Shown: piece by piece, positions 55,701 through 64,000 of the stretch
Position numbering within the stretch: the first letter of the stretch is position 1
Layout of the letters: each line of letters begins with the position of its first letter
Origin: Toxorhynchites rutilus septentrionalis
Lineage: Eukaryota; Arthropoda; Insecta; Diptera; Culicidae
Reading direction: 5' to 3'
Length of the DNA: 64,000 nucleotides
Assembly: GCF_029784135.1 (NCBI RefSeq)
Contig: NC_073746.1
Location: 61,044,097-61,108,096, forward strand
Program-made: the position numbers and the translations under genes
Notes under the pieces: generated by a model
Told to the model about the DNA's origin: nothing
Database searches by the model: none
The model's input: the letters and a program-made list of their open reading frames with translations, nothing else

Positions 55701-55761
55701 AGAAAAGAACGCTGCTGTGAATGTGGAAAAAGCAAAGCTGGAGGAAAAGGGGGATAAGTAG
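49794..55761 (+). CDS. TMEM65: TMEM65, last three coding exons (5' part missing)
   Basis: Exons 49794-49861, 55335-55538 and 55615-55761 join with intact phase and canonical borders (T-tract CAG/..GTAAGT; TGCAG/..GTAGGA; CACTAG). The ~139 codons encode GLINSLPFIGFGFLDN, MCISTMAAAALGNTISDVIG and GRVVGITIGCLLGMCPLLF, matching the conserved C-terminal two thirds of TMEM65: three membrane segments, glycine-zipper-like, then an acidic and lysine-rich tail ending EEKGDK and TAG. TMEM65 is a mitochondrial inner-membrane protein linked in mammals to sodium-dependent calcium efflux and respiratory function; that role is carried over by homology. The N-terminal region with the mitochondrial presequence lies in exons not found here. 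Intron one is 5473 bp and full of transposons; intron two is 76 bp. Confidence 0.93.
50465..50878 (+). pseudogene. RTE-type LINE C-terminal relic in TMEM65 intron
   Basis: Broken frames read VVLYGHETWTIVEEN, GVWRRR, IKAGRIRWAGHVARM, NPTGMRRRRAQRARRLDQEY and VNWRKNVNHAM. This order (LYGxETW, RWxGHVxRM, GxRxRGRPxxRW-like, RxxWR) is the C-terminal region of RTE-clade and related LINEs. It ends immediately before the TA target of the ITmD37E element. Several stops. Confidence 0.8.
50881..52179 (+). mobile_element. ITmD37E-type Tc1-like transposon, copy 2 (complete ends)
   Basis: 1299 bp between TA dinucleotides (50879-50880, 52180-52181). Terminal inverted repeats AAGGGTGTGTCACATCAAAT... and ...GATGTGACACACCCTT extend ~50 bp (through ACGCTGTAGAAATT). 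It lies in the first TMEM65 intron in the same orientation as the gene. Structure is full length, but the transposase has a nonsense codon. Confidence 0.95.
51034..52050 (+). pseudogene. DD37E transposase, stop at codon 35
   Basis: A 339-codon frame identical in layout to copy 1. Codon 35 is TAA (51136-51138; CAA in copy 1); from the Met at 51196 the frame is open to the end (284 residues). Catalytic motifs MDDETYVKAG, FWPDLASCHNS and LRPIEKYW are all present. The downstream Met would give a protein lacking the first helix-turn-helix, unlikely to bind the ends properly. The same TAA is found in copy 3. Confidence 0.92.
52182..52540. other. Intron sequence, nothing recognised
   Basis: Part of TMEM65 intron one between two transposons; one short open frame at 52344-52571 without family resemblance. 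Confidence 0.4.
52541..52841. mobile_element. pogo-like MITE, copy 2
   Basis: 297 bp (52543-52839) flanked by TA. The ends CAGTAGAACCCCGATTATCC and its inverse GGATAATCGGGGTTCTACTG are perfect over at least 20 bp, followed by GCGG. Better preserved than copy 1. No coding capacity. In TMEM65 intron one. Confidence 0.92.
53227..54093 (+). mobile_element. mariner deletion derivative, 863 bp
   Basis: The element 53229-54091 has ends TTAGGCTGTCAAAAAAATCC and, inverted, TTAGGCTGTCAAAAAAGTCC, flanked by TA (53227-53228, 54092-54093). The 5' UTR (~180 bp) runs straight into the middle of the transposase, so ~150 N-terminal codons are deleted. In TMEM65 intron one. Confidence 0.93.
53432..54014 (+). 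pseudogene. mariner DD34D transposase, catalytic half only
   Basis: It opens at the first catalytic Asp (MVTGDEKWVTYDNVK) and continues through LLCVWWDCQGIIYYELLP, VFHQDNARPHTSL (second Asp) and SPDLAPSDYHLF (third Asp, 34 residues later). The whole N-terminal DNA-binding domain is missing. Near 53915 a run of T is one short: the frame leaves the family sequence after LSEFF and the true C-terminus (RWEQVIEQNGAYLT) lies in another frame, ending at TAA ~54014. Non-functional. Confidence 0.92.
54525..54582 (-). repeat. Terminal fragment of another TA-type MITE
   Basis: TATCGAGGGTACGTTATAAC, GAGGGTATGTTATGTCGAAG and TTCTCCTGTA are repeats of a subterminal ACGTTATAACGAGGGT unit running into a degenerate CAGGAGAAC end. 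They resemble pogo-like termini and lie in the TMEM65 intron. Confidence 0.45.
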
Positions 55762-56180
55762 AATGCTTCATTCGTTAGTACTCGGCCAAATCAGGGTAAC
55801 TGTTTTCATGCTTTTACTAATTTTAAGAATATTAAACGTTCCGATGCCACTCGTTGATTTTAGTTGTGTTAGGTTTTAACGAAATGACCATATTTATATG
55901 TTCGAGTTTTCTACTCCGCGTGTGATCGTCCTGTGCTCGACAGAAAGATTGATCGTTACCTCTTCTCGATACTAGTCCATTACAGCTAACAAGATATATT
56001 AAACGTACTTAGCAAAGTTTGAGTTTGATAGCGAAACAGATTTCATACTTAATAGTGTTTGAGGGTTGCAATATAATCAAAACGGACACGCTTCGGAGAC
56101 TTGTATTTGAAGTGGTGCATTACGAGCCGTTTCTGGAATCTTTTTAATTCGTTTAATAAATTTTTAATGCGTGCTTTTTC
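55762..56180 (+). terminator. TMEM65 3' UTR and polyadenylation signal
   Basis: A canonical AATAAA lies at 56155-56160 within CGTTTAATAAATTTTTAATG, about 395 bp after the stop codon; a T-rich stretch follows at ~56173. No other coding sequence intervenes. The end is inferred from the signal only. Confidence 0.6.
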
Positions 56181-57900
56181 ATTGATACTAATATTTTTTT
56201 TTTAATTTATGGTTGTTATAGTCTATGAGATATACATTTTAATGATGCCTACCGAACAAAAGGCCGGTAAACTATGTTTATTATAATAAACATAATCAAA
56301 ATTACTACTTACGGCATATAAAATGATTTGGTCTTGTTTTCATACATTAGAAATCAATCGACTTGAGAATGATAATATTAGATAAAAAGAAATATGGGTC
56401 CACCTGAGCGCAGAGTCGAGTATAATATTCAGACACGATAATAGATATACCTTTTAAGGAAAGAAAAAAATCATAACTATTCGTAGATTGGGAGTAGCCT
56501 GAAAGTCCGTTCCGTCAAATCCTGCTTCCAATAGTCTAGTGTAAGTATTTCGTATAAATCGGGAACAGAAACCAAACTGCGAAGTACGGTCGAATCCGCA
56601 CTCCCAGACAAGATCTAGAAGCTTATCGCGAAGTAAAAGTGTATGAAAACACAACGCTCATAACCATTTTTCCCCATCATGAATATATTAGCGGCTTATA
56701 AAAAGCAACAACTCCGATTACCTCTGTAGCAAAAAATAAAGCACACCACACTTTCGAAACGATCCAAAAATCTTTTCCCCCCACTAATGGACGAAAAGAA
56801 ATTCGCAATTACACTACTACCGATTGAACTTGTTTTCGCCAACAATAATGCCTGGAATGAAAATGAAGAAGCAGATCAAAACTGAATTTACTCCATCCAT
56901 TTCGCGTACACAAGAGATGTACAAGAAATTCTAAACATGAAAAGAAAAAAAACTTTTTCCTGTTCTTATATCACCCTGCCTTACGATGAAATGAAACTTT
57001 CTGATGCTTTCCAACCGTAGAGATAACAAAACAAAGATTGAATATAGTAAGAAGCAATGAAAAAAAAACAATTATATGTCGAAGATAATAGAACATAAAC
57101 TTGTACCGTATAACTCGTATTCGTGTTTTTTTCTGCAAAAAAAAGCTCGTTAAACAACTTCCAATGTTCAGAAATCAAATGTTTGTCGAAAGTTGTAACA
57201 AATCGCAGAATCATTCAGTAATCTCTAGCTAATGATCTATAATGTAGTCTAATAACAAACATCGATGGACAGAGTAGTATTTAACAATGAAAAAAGATCA
57301 CTTCTACTATAAGTACTTGAACGGTTCTTCCATGACAAAGTAGTAACAATAGCAGCAATTTCCTATCACACAGAATTAACCAAGCGAACGAAGCATGCAC
57401 ACCATTTAGAATCAAAAATGCGTGTTCATTTTTGAAGAAATGAAAAATCTTTGTCACAAGCGAGTCGCGTTAGTTACAGTAGAGCCAAATATAGGTACGA
57501 TAAAAGTATGATTAAGTAGTTTTTCCTGAGATTGCACAAACATTTAAACTAACGAGCAAAAAGAAAATTGGTAGTGCAATTGTAAATGATGATGATTTCG
57601 TTGTTTTTTCACATTCGATATCGATGCAATAATGTGAAAATCGAGGAGAAAATAAAACTTACGTGTTGTCAAAAAAGAAAAGAAAAAAGATACGCAAACA
57701 CATTTCAAAGAGAAATTCCCTTAAGCCACAATTCCATCTAGGTGACACTGAACAACATTGGGTATGATTCTTATTAACACTTGAGCTGTTTTCTATTTTG
57801 TTTTCCGCATCAGCCACAGTGAAGTAGAGGGTGTAACGAATGAAATTTTGACGTACTAACGTCATATAGCCATCTTTCATCCAATCCTCTGTGGTTACTC
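56181..57900. other. Downstream of TMEM65, no gene recognised
   Basis: AT-rich sequence with a TGTTTATTATAATAAACA dyad at ~56275. No coding frame or transposon could be supported. Confidence 0.35.
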
Positions 57901-57924
57901 CCTACGGAATGCAAGCAAAACAGT

Positions 57925-60168
57925 ATGATGGAAGCTCTCAAACCGCCCGGCACAGTCGAGCACCGCCGTCGTCTCTCCACTGACTGCTCCTGCCTTTCAA
58001 GACATTCCGTTCCTGTGTTCGGAGCTGGCGAGGGAGTCATCGAACTTGCTACCTCAGGCAAGTACGATAACATTACTGCTTCTTCGCTTCCTGAAATTGG
58101 TCCCGTTAACAGTGTTGCAGCATCACCGTCGGCACTGTCTGTTTCCGAGTGCAACGCGACAACTCTAACCTCGAATGTCCTGATGTCAAAACGTTGGTGG
58201 AATTAACAGCTCTCTAGCCGGGTACCGGTAAGCCTTCAGTGAGGGCTGCTATGATATTTATGGTCTTTCCGAAACATGGTTGAACGATAATACTTTGACG
58301 ATGCAGATTTTTGACGACAAATACTCAGTTAATCGACAAGACCGGTCGAGTTCAAACAGCACTAAAAGCACTGGAGGTGGTGTGTTGCTTGCCGTTCGCT
58401 CGAATTTCAAATCCCGACCGCTGATTCCCTCTGTGAGCTCGACGGTGGAGCAATTATGGATCACGATACTTACGACTGACGCTACTCTTTACCTATGTTT
58501 AGTTTATATTCCTTCCGATCGAGTGAACGACGAGAATTTGATCGAAAATCATCTTGACACGCTCAACAGGGTGATTTCGAAGATGTGACCAAGATATAAT
58601 ATTGTAATATTTGGCGACTACAACTTGGGCGCGATCTGGTGGCAGCATAATTCGGATGGCTTCCAAGCTCCATCGCCGCTCGTTAAAATCTGTAGGCATC
58701 ATCCTCCCATACTAATAGATTTGAAGATGAAACCGCAACATCGTTTCAACGACACTATTGAGAGCGTCTCCTACGATTTCAGTAAAGGCAAATTTGATGG
58801 CATGAATAATTTCCTTTCTCGTGTAAAATGGAACGATGTTTTCCACGACTGTGACGCCAATCTCGCTGCATCAACTGTTTCTTCATTGATCTTGATTGAT
58901 TCAACTGTTTCATTGATCTTACTTCATGCTGTAGACCAATTCGTCCCTGTTAAATCTAAACGCCAGCCTGGACTAATGCCGATTTGAAATATCTTAAGCA
59001 GATGAAGCGTGCCGCTCTCAGACGGTTCACCAAGTACCGCACAGAATCTACTAAGAATAGGTACTTGAAGATAAACAACGAATATAAGCAGCTTACCAAC
59101 TGTCTGTACAACGCTCATCAGGATAATCTGCAAAGACGTCTCAAGAGTAATCCCAAAAGTTTATGGCGCTACTTCAATGAACAAGCCAGTACGACCTCTG
59201 ACATTGCCGACATGTTCCGCTCTCAATTCAGCAACGTCTTTACTTGTGAACAACTAAACACACTGAACGTGGCAGCTGCCACCCATAACGTTCCTCGATT
59301 GTCTGCTTCCGTTCTACAGTTTGTTATCACCGACGATATGGTTAGTGCAGTTGGAAACGAACTGGTTGTGGCCCAGACGGTATTCCATCACTTGTTATCA
59401 AGCGTTGCATGCATTCACTCGCGAAACCACTCGCAACAGCGTTCAATCTATCGTTGAGCACTGGCGTATTCCCGAGTTGTTGGAAACAGTCGTATGTTTT
59501 CCCCGTGTTCAAGAAAGGGTGCAAAAGAACTGTTTTGAATTATCAGCGCCATGTCCAAGCTGTTCGAGTTGGTCGTTCTTCATGAGCATAGATATACACA
59601 TTATATTTCGGAGGATCAACACGGATTCATGCCAATGCTGATGACCTGAAGCTGTTCTACACAATAGAGCAGCCAAAAGACGCAGTTTTCCTGCAACAAC
59701 AGCTAGAAGTATTCGCTGAATGGTGTCGTATTAATCGAATGTCACTAAACGTGTCCAAATGGACGCAAGCACTCTCCTCTTCACTTCGGTTATGCTTTGG
59801 CTGGCGTGAAATTGCAGCGAGAATTGACTGTTAAAGACTTGGGCATCCTAATCGACGCGAAATGAACATTCAAAGATCACATCGCATTAGTCGTGTCCAA
59901 AGCATCTTCGCAGCTGGGATTCCTCTTTCGGTTCGCCAAAAAGTTTGGGGATGTATATTGCTTAAAAGCTCTGTACTATTCAATTGTGCGCCCTATTCTG
60001 GAATATTCGTCGGTTATCTGGTCTCCTTACTACCAGAATGGAATTCAACGCATTGAGGCGGTACAACGTTAATTCGTTTGCTATGCTCTACGTCATCTCA
60101 GGTGGACAGATCCATATAACCTGCCTAGTTATAAGAGCCGATGTGTGCTCATAAATCTGGAGTTATTA
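57925..60168 (+). pseudogene. Jockey-clade LINE relic, gutted RT, interrupted by ITmD37E copy 3
   Basis: 57925-58206 is probably the end of ORF1. APE endonuclease fragments follow: YDIYGLSETWLNDN, GGGVLLAVRS, YIPSDR and IFGDYNLG (58250-58630). Then a linker, RYFNEQ, and the start of RT: SSVACIH region, LSTGVFPSCWKQSYVFPVFK in another frame, SEDQHGFMP (~59615). The next bases encode ADDLKLFYTIEQPKDAVFLQ, so the segment between DQHGF and ADD (about 170 codons including the first catalytic Asp) is deleted. Several further stops. The sequence resumes after the transposon at 61469. Confidence 0.88.
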
Positions 60169-61468
60169 AAAAGTGTGTCACATCAAATTGCATCACGGAA
60201 AAAACGCTGTAGAAATTCGCCCAGTAGACCGATCCTTTTGATAATTTTAGACAGTAAAATAAAAACTATTAAACAACTTTTGTCATTTTCTTTTTATTCA
60301 TACTTCGAGCCCAAGCCCGTATGCTCGTACCTTCCTCTTTACCCCGTCCATAAGGTTCTGTACAACGTCAGGTTGTAGTTTTTTTTTAACAGAAATCCAT
60401 TTTCTCTTGAAGTCCGCCTCCAATTTGACTACTTTTGGGTTCTTCCGGAGGGCCTGCTTCATAATCGCCCAATATTTCTCTATTGGGCGAAGCTCCGGAG
60501 CGTTGGGCGGGTTCATTTCCTTTGGCACGAAGGTGACCCCGTTGGCTTCGTACCACTCCAACACGTCCTTTGAATAGTGGCACGAAGCGAGATCCGGCCA
60601 AAAGATGGTCGGGCCCTCGTGCTGCTTCAATAGTGGTAGTAAGCGCTTCTGTAGGCACTCCTTAAGGTAAACCTGCCCGTTTACCGTGCCGGTCATCACG
60701 AAGGGGGCGCTCCGCTTTTCGCAAGAGCAGATCGCTTGCCACACCATGTACTTTTTGGCAAACTTGGATAGTTTCTGCTTGCGAATCTCCTCCGGAACGC
60801 TGAATCTGTCCTCTGCGGAGAAGAACAACAGGCCCGGCAGCTGACGAAAGTCCGCTTTGACGTAGGTTTCGTCGTCCATTACCAGGCAATGCGACTTCGT
60901 CAGCATTTCGGTGTACAGCTTCCGGGCTCGCGTCTTCCCCACCATGTTTTGCCTTTCGTCGCGGTTAGGAGCCTTCTGAACCTTGTATGTACGCAGGCCC
61001 TCCCGCTGCTTGGTTCGCTGGACGAATGAACTTGACAAATTCAGCTTATTGGCGACATCCCGGACCGAACTTCTCGGATCACGTCTAAACTGCTTAACTA
61101 CGCGCTTGTGATCTTTTTCACTGACGGAGCATCCACTTTTGCCGTTCTTCACCTTCCGGTCGATGGTTAGGTTCTCGAAGTATCGTTTTAGTACTCTGCT
61201 GACCGTGGATTAGACGATTCCCAGCATCTTACCGATGTCCCGATGTGACAACTCCGGATTCTCGAAATGAGTGCGCAGGATTAATTCACGACGCTCTTTT
61301 TCGTTCGACGACATTTTTCCAAATTTATGAAAAATTGACAGTGAAGCATGGCCAACGTGATCTATACACTCTTATCTGATTATAAGCGAAAGCTGAAGAT
61401 ATAATTCCTAAAAATTAAATTTCTACAGCGTTTTTTCCGTGATGCAATTTGATGTGACACACCCTTTA
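60167..61468 (-). mobile_element. ITmD37E-type Tc1-like transposon, copy 3 (minus strand)
   Basis: 1298 bp (60169-61466) flanked by TA (60167-60168, 61467-61468). The outer end on the low-coordinate side is mutated (AAAAGTGTGTCAC instead of AAGGGTGTGTCAC); the other end is canonical. It is inserted in the Jockey-clade LINE relic, whose coding sequence resumes directly on the other side. Confidence 0.95.
60298..61314 (-). pseudogene. DD37E transposase, stop at codon 35 (copy 3)
   Basis: 339 codons from ATG at 61314. Codon 35 is TAA (61212-61210), the same change as in copy 2. The remaining 284-residue frame from the next Met has all catalytic motifs (MDDETYVKAD, FWPDLASCHYS, LRPIEKYW, spacing 37). 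It differs from copy 2 at only a few residues, such as HYS for HNS and KLEAD for KSEAD. Confidence 0.93.
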
Positions 61469-61602
61469 GAAGAGAGACGCCACGTGGTCAAAGCATGCTT
61501 CATTGGAGACCTCCTGCAAGGCAATACGGATTGTCCTACTCTGCTCGGCGCTTTAGACATCAATATACGCCGTCGCAGTCTCCGTACGCACTCATACGTT
61601 AA
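61469..61602 (+). pseudogene. Continuation of the Jockey-clade LINE after the transposon
   Basis: ERRHVVKACFIGDLLQGNTD and LLGALDINIRRRSLRTHSYV fit the C-terminal region of Jockey-clade ORF2 (compare RRDLNRALLMYDVL and LENINFNIQSRTLRNYVF of the 6.4-8.2 kb LINE). The match stops at ~61602 where the minus-strand transposase relic starts. Confidence 0.85.
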
Positions 61603-61866
61603 ACGTACGTGCTTGGCTCGAGTTTTGGTATTCTGCATGAAAGTCATGCTCACATTCATCTTTTTAGCCACAACTCGGCGTTCGGTTTCAGTTTAAAGCG
61701 CCCAACCACTTGTTTGTGCTCGTTCTCGTTGACCTGACGGCTTTTTTCCTGATCTTCGCTTCCGATCAACAGTCAGACGTTCTTCGAACCATTTTATGAT
61801 ACCAAACACTGTGGAATTTGCGAATCTCATCTTTTTCCGATGGCACAGGCGACTTTTGTGCATCTG
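61603..61866 (-). pseudogene. ITm-type transposase N-terminal relic
   Basis: Minus-strand frames: MRFANSTVFGIIKWFEERLT, VDRKRRSGKKPSG, then VAKKMNVSMTFMQNTKTRAK. These correspond to the first helix-turn-helix, the DRK linker and the VANKLNLSSSFVQRTKQR helix of the DD37 transposases in this window, but from a clearly different family. Truncated before the catalytic domain. Confidence 0.7.
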
Positions 61867-62625
61867 ATTTTTTTTAATGCAATGTCAAGTTTATTCATTA
61901 TAAAAAAAAATGTTATTATATATTTACATTTATATAAAATTCTAAGGCTGCAGTATCTATTAGTCCATTTGTTTCATTGATGAATTCAACATAAGTGATG
62001 AAGGTTCTCAATAATTTAATTCGCTGGTTTTCTCTTATGTTGTTTAATGAGGGTCGTAGTAATTCACCAAAAGAGGGACGTTGACAACCCCCCAAAATAG
62101 CTGTCATTTTCGCTGCATTAATCTCCAGGATGCTGCCACTCGGGGACACTCACTAAATTTGTGGGTTATTGTTTCCACAGCTACATTACAGTGGAGGAAA
62201 TTTGCTCCATCTGCCCTCTGTATAGTATGCATGAGTTTTCGATACTGTGTTTTTTAGTTTACTATAAGGTAGAGACCGCTGCGCTGCCTCGATGATATAT
62301 GCTTACATGCGATATTATGCCATATTCGTCGCCAGTTTAGCGCTGGATGTTTACGCTCTACTCTAGGCTGCTAGGTTTGCTCAACGAAAGAACTATAAAT
62401 CAGCTCGCTAGAAGAGTTTTGTTGTATATGCAGTGGGAGTAACGATAACTGTTCACGTATTTGCCTCAGACATGGAAAGTCTGCAGATGACGGAACTGTT
62501 TGTGCGAAGAACGAATTATTGGAATGTAAACGCTCTCTATCAAATGCCGATTTATCAGTAACACCTTGCATTTAAGAGCTGGAAGCTGTAGTTTTAGTCC
62601 GCCGAGTCCGGTTTAGGGGTGTACA
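61867..62625 (-). pseudogene. 5'-truncated LINE, C-terminal coding end and poly(A)
   Basis: Minus strand: 62571-62371 (RERLHSNNSFFAQ) then, after frame changes, ETITHKFSECPRV-like residues and 62149-61916 with AAKMTAILGGCQRPSFGELL, RTFITYVEFINETNGLIDTA and ALEFYI. The C-x-H-x-C-like knuckle, the LGG block and the FINExNGxIDxAALxFY end are familiar from ORF2 C-termini of mosquito LINEs. AATAAA and an A-run (61867-61876 on the plus strand as T) close the 3' end. Confidence 0.65.
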
Positions 62626-62960
62626 CCTCGCTGATCTCAGAAAATACACATCATTGTCTTTCCGAAGCGATCTGGCCTAGCGATTGGGGTGGCCAATATT
62701 CCGGGGTCAACATTTGATGTTTTGTGCTTGGGTTTCTTGAAATATACCCACTTTTCATCCCCGATCACGATCTGATGCAGGACATTCTTTTCTATCTTTT
62801 CAAAGTAAAATTTCTCTCAAGCTTTTCCTGTTTTTTGCTGTATGTCGGTCAAATCATGTGGAATCCATCTTCCAAATTTCAGGTTCTTTCCCATGGTTTT
62901 TAAAGATCGGAAAACAGTTGATTGATGAAAATTGTGGCTGCATGAAACTTCTGATGTTTT
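62626..62960 (-). pseudogene. Mos1-like mariner transposase relic
   Basis: Minus strand: NLKFGRWIPHDLTD (the WVPHEL linker), VLHQIVIGDEKWVYFKKPKH (first catalytic Asp), then VDPGILATPIARPDRFGKTM and MCIF followed by a stop. The order and wording match the mauritiana subfamily. Only the middle of the protein remains. Confidence 0.85.
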
Positions 62961-63470
62961 GAACCGATTTTTTTAACAGATGTCCAAAAGATTCAAAATG
63001 ACGATCAATATAACTTTTTACGCTTTACATTACATTACACCTGATAATATGGTTAGGGAATTTCGGATCATAGTTTGTTCTACAGTTCTAAATTAATGCT
63101 CAAAAAATAAATATCAATTTATTGCTTCCAAATATAAGGAAAATATTGTATATAATTGTTTTTGATGAAAAAATCAACTGGTACGGTAATATTTTGCGGA
63201 ATATCAAATACTCCAACTAAGTTTCTGCATTTTCAAAATGGAAACACCTGCTTAGAAGGTAAAATTTCATGTTCTATGACATTTATCCAAAATATTGTAA
63301 TAATCATACTTCCGGAATTGCGCCTTTTGATTCGACTTAAAAAAGGGTTAGTAAAAAGATTTCATATTGGAAATTTCACTTAAAGTACACCGTAAAGAGT
63401 GTTGGTAGCGGAATAAAAAATATATATTCATATCGTTGATGAAATGACAGCTCCTTTTCGACCATGATTT
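62961..63470. other. Intergenic, nothing recognised
   Basis: AT-rich; no frame beyond 75 codons and no repeats recognised. Confidence 0.35.
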
Positions 63471-63477
63471 TCGATTC

Positions 63478-64000
63478 TCACAAAAATTTCAAAATAGAAC
63501 TAAACATTTCAAAGGTTCGCTTCGTATAACCATGACCCGGCGGTTGTTTAACAATCTTAGCCAATTCGGGTTGCAGTCTTTCTTCGGACGTCAGCATCGG
63601 GTCGAACTCATCAGTGCAGTTGCGATTTTCCGTTCTTTCCTCAGTTAGACTGAGATTATAAATATGCGTTTCAGTCGCGTTTTCATCATCTTCCTTCATA
63701 TTGCCATCGGATGAGGGGTAGATAAATCTTAAAAACTTCCAGTCGATAATAGATCCATAGCTGTCGACAGTTGAAGCAAACCGAACGGTTGGGAATTGTT
63801 TATAGTCAGCCTTGTAGTGATGATGATGTTCAAAATTTGAATTATCATTGAAAAAAGCACGATTGAGAAGTTGAGCACTATCGATCGACAGCTGCAGTGA
63901 GCATTCACAGTCTTCCAGTGGTAGAGATTGTTCTAGTGTGCCTGTTGGTGCATCTGGGAGGCTGCAATTTTGAGCCTGCAAGGACGGGTCGGCAACTTCA
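63478..64000 (-). CDS. Unrecognised coding frame running off the right edge
   Basis: On the minus strand the frame is open from the window edge to TGA at 63478-63480, 173 codons, longer than chance frames here. Residues visible: acidic and polar composition, a HHHH run, a KEDDENATETHIYNLSLTEE stretch and a basic LAKIVKQPPGHGYTKR segment near the end. A possible splice acceptor TTGCAG/G lies near 63976 (minus), so this may be the last exon of a host gene. No domain was recognised, and no function is proposed. Confidence 0.5.
   Translation of the reverse strand, partial: EVADPSLQAQNCSLPDAPTGTLEQSLPLEDCECSLQLSIDSAQLLNRAFFNDNSNFEHHHHYKADYKQFPTVRFASTVDSYGSIIDWKFLRFIYPSSDGNMKEDDENATETHIYNLSLTEERTENRNCTDEFDPMLTSEERLQPELAKIVKQPPGHGYTKRTFEMFSSILKFL

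Overview
The window looks like euchromatic DNA of an Aedes mosquito: AT-rich, with one host gene split by long introns and most of the rest made of nested mobile elements. The assignment rests on a Feilai-type tRNA-derived SINE (three copies), DD37E Tc1-like transposons of the ITmD37E type described from mosquitoes, a LOA/Lian-like LINE with RNase H, Jockey-clade LINE debris, mariners, a Tc3-like relic and pogo-like MITEs. No bacterial features, CRISPR arrays, rRNA or functional tRNA genes were seen. LAYOUT: 0-8 kb holds old LINE debris, a 59-bp LINE tail with a perfect target duplication, and a 5'-truncated Jockey-clade LINE (6.4-8.2 kb). 8.2-12.1 kb is a mariner relic split by a 3.25-kb hAT-like element that itself carries a LINE tail and an ITmD37E transposon. 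12.4-15.4 kb is an inverted-repeat mosaic with a SINE in its centre and a DD37 transposase relic. 15.6-15.9 kb is a pogo-like MITE. 16.0-22.4 kb is a young Bel/Pao LTR retrotransposon with almost identical LTRs and a 5-bp target duplication; most of its pol region is deleted in frame, so Gag, protease and the start of RT run into an env-like region. 24-31 kb has a Feilai SINE, mariner and LINE relics, and a Mos1-like mariner broken by two nested insertions. 31-36 kb is nearly featureless. 36.5-37.2 kb is a short tandem array with a Feilai SINE inside it. 38.2-42.7 kb (minus) is a LINE with APE, RT and RNase H, broken by a single TGA. 42.7-43.9 kb is a Tc3-like relic containing a perfect 49-bp inverted repeat. 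44-49.8 kb has small repeats only. 49.8-55.8 kb carries the last three coding exons of TMEM65, whose 5.5-kb intron holds an RTE LINE relic, an ITmD37E copy, a pogo-like MITE and an internally deleted mariner. 57.9-63 kb is a gutted Jockey-clade LINE cut by another ITmD37E copy, followed by minus-strand transposase and LINE relics. An open reading frame runs off the right edge on the minus strand. HOW IT FITS TOGETHER: TMEM65 is the only host gene recognised with confidence; it encodes a small mitochondrial inner-membrane protein. Most other coding sequence belongs to transposases or reverse transcriptases, nearly all of them broken. Two of the three ITmD37E copies share the same early stop codon, and the Bel/Pao copy inserted recently without its own RT core or integrase. 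Both point to mobilisation in trans by helper elements elsewhere in the genome. The nesting gives a relative order of events in several places: mariner older than hAT, Mos1-like mariner older than its two inserts, Jockey LINE older than ITmD37E copy 3.
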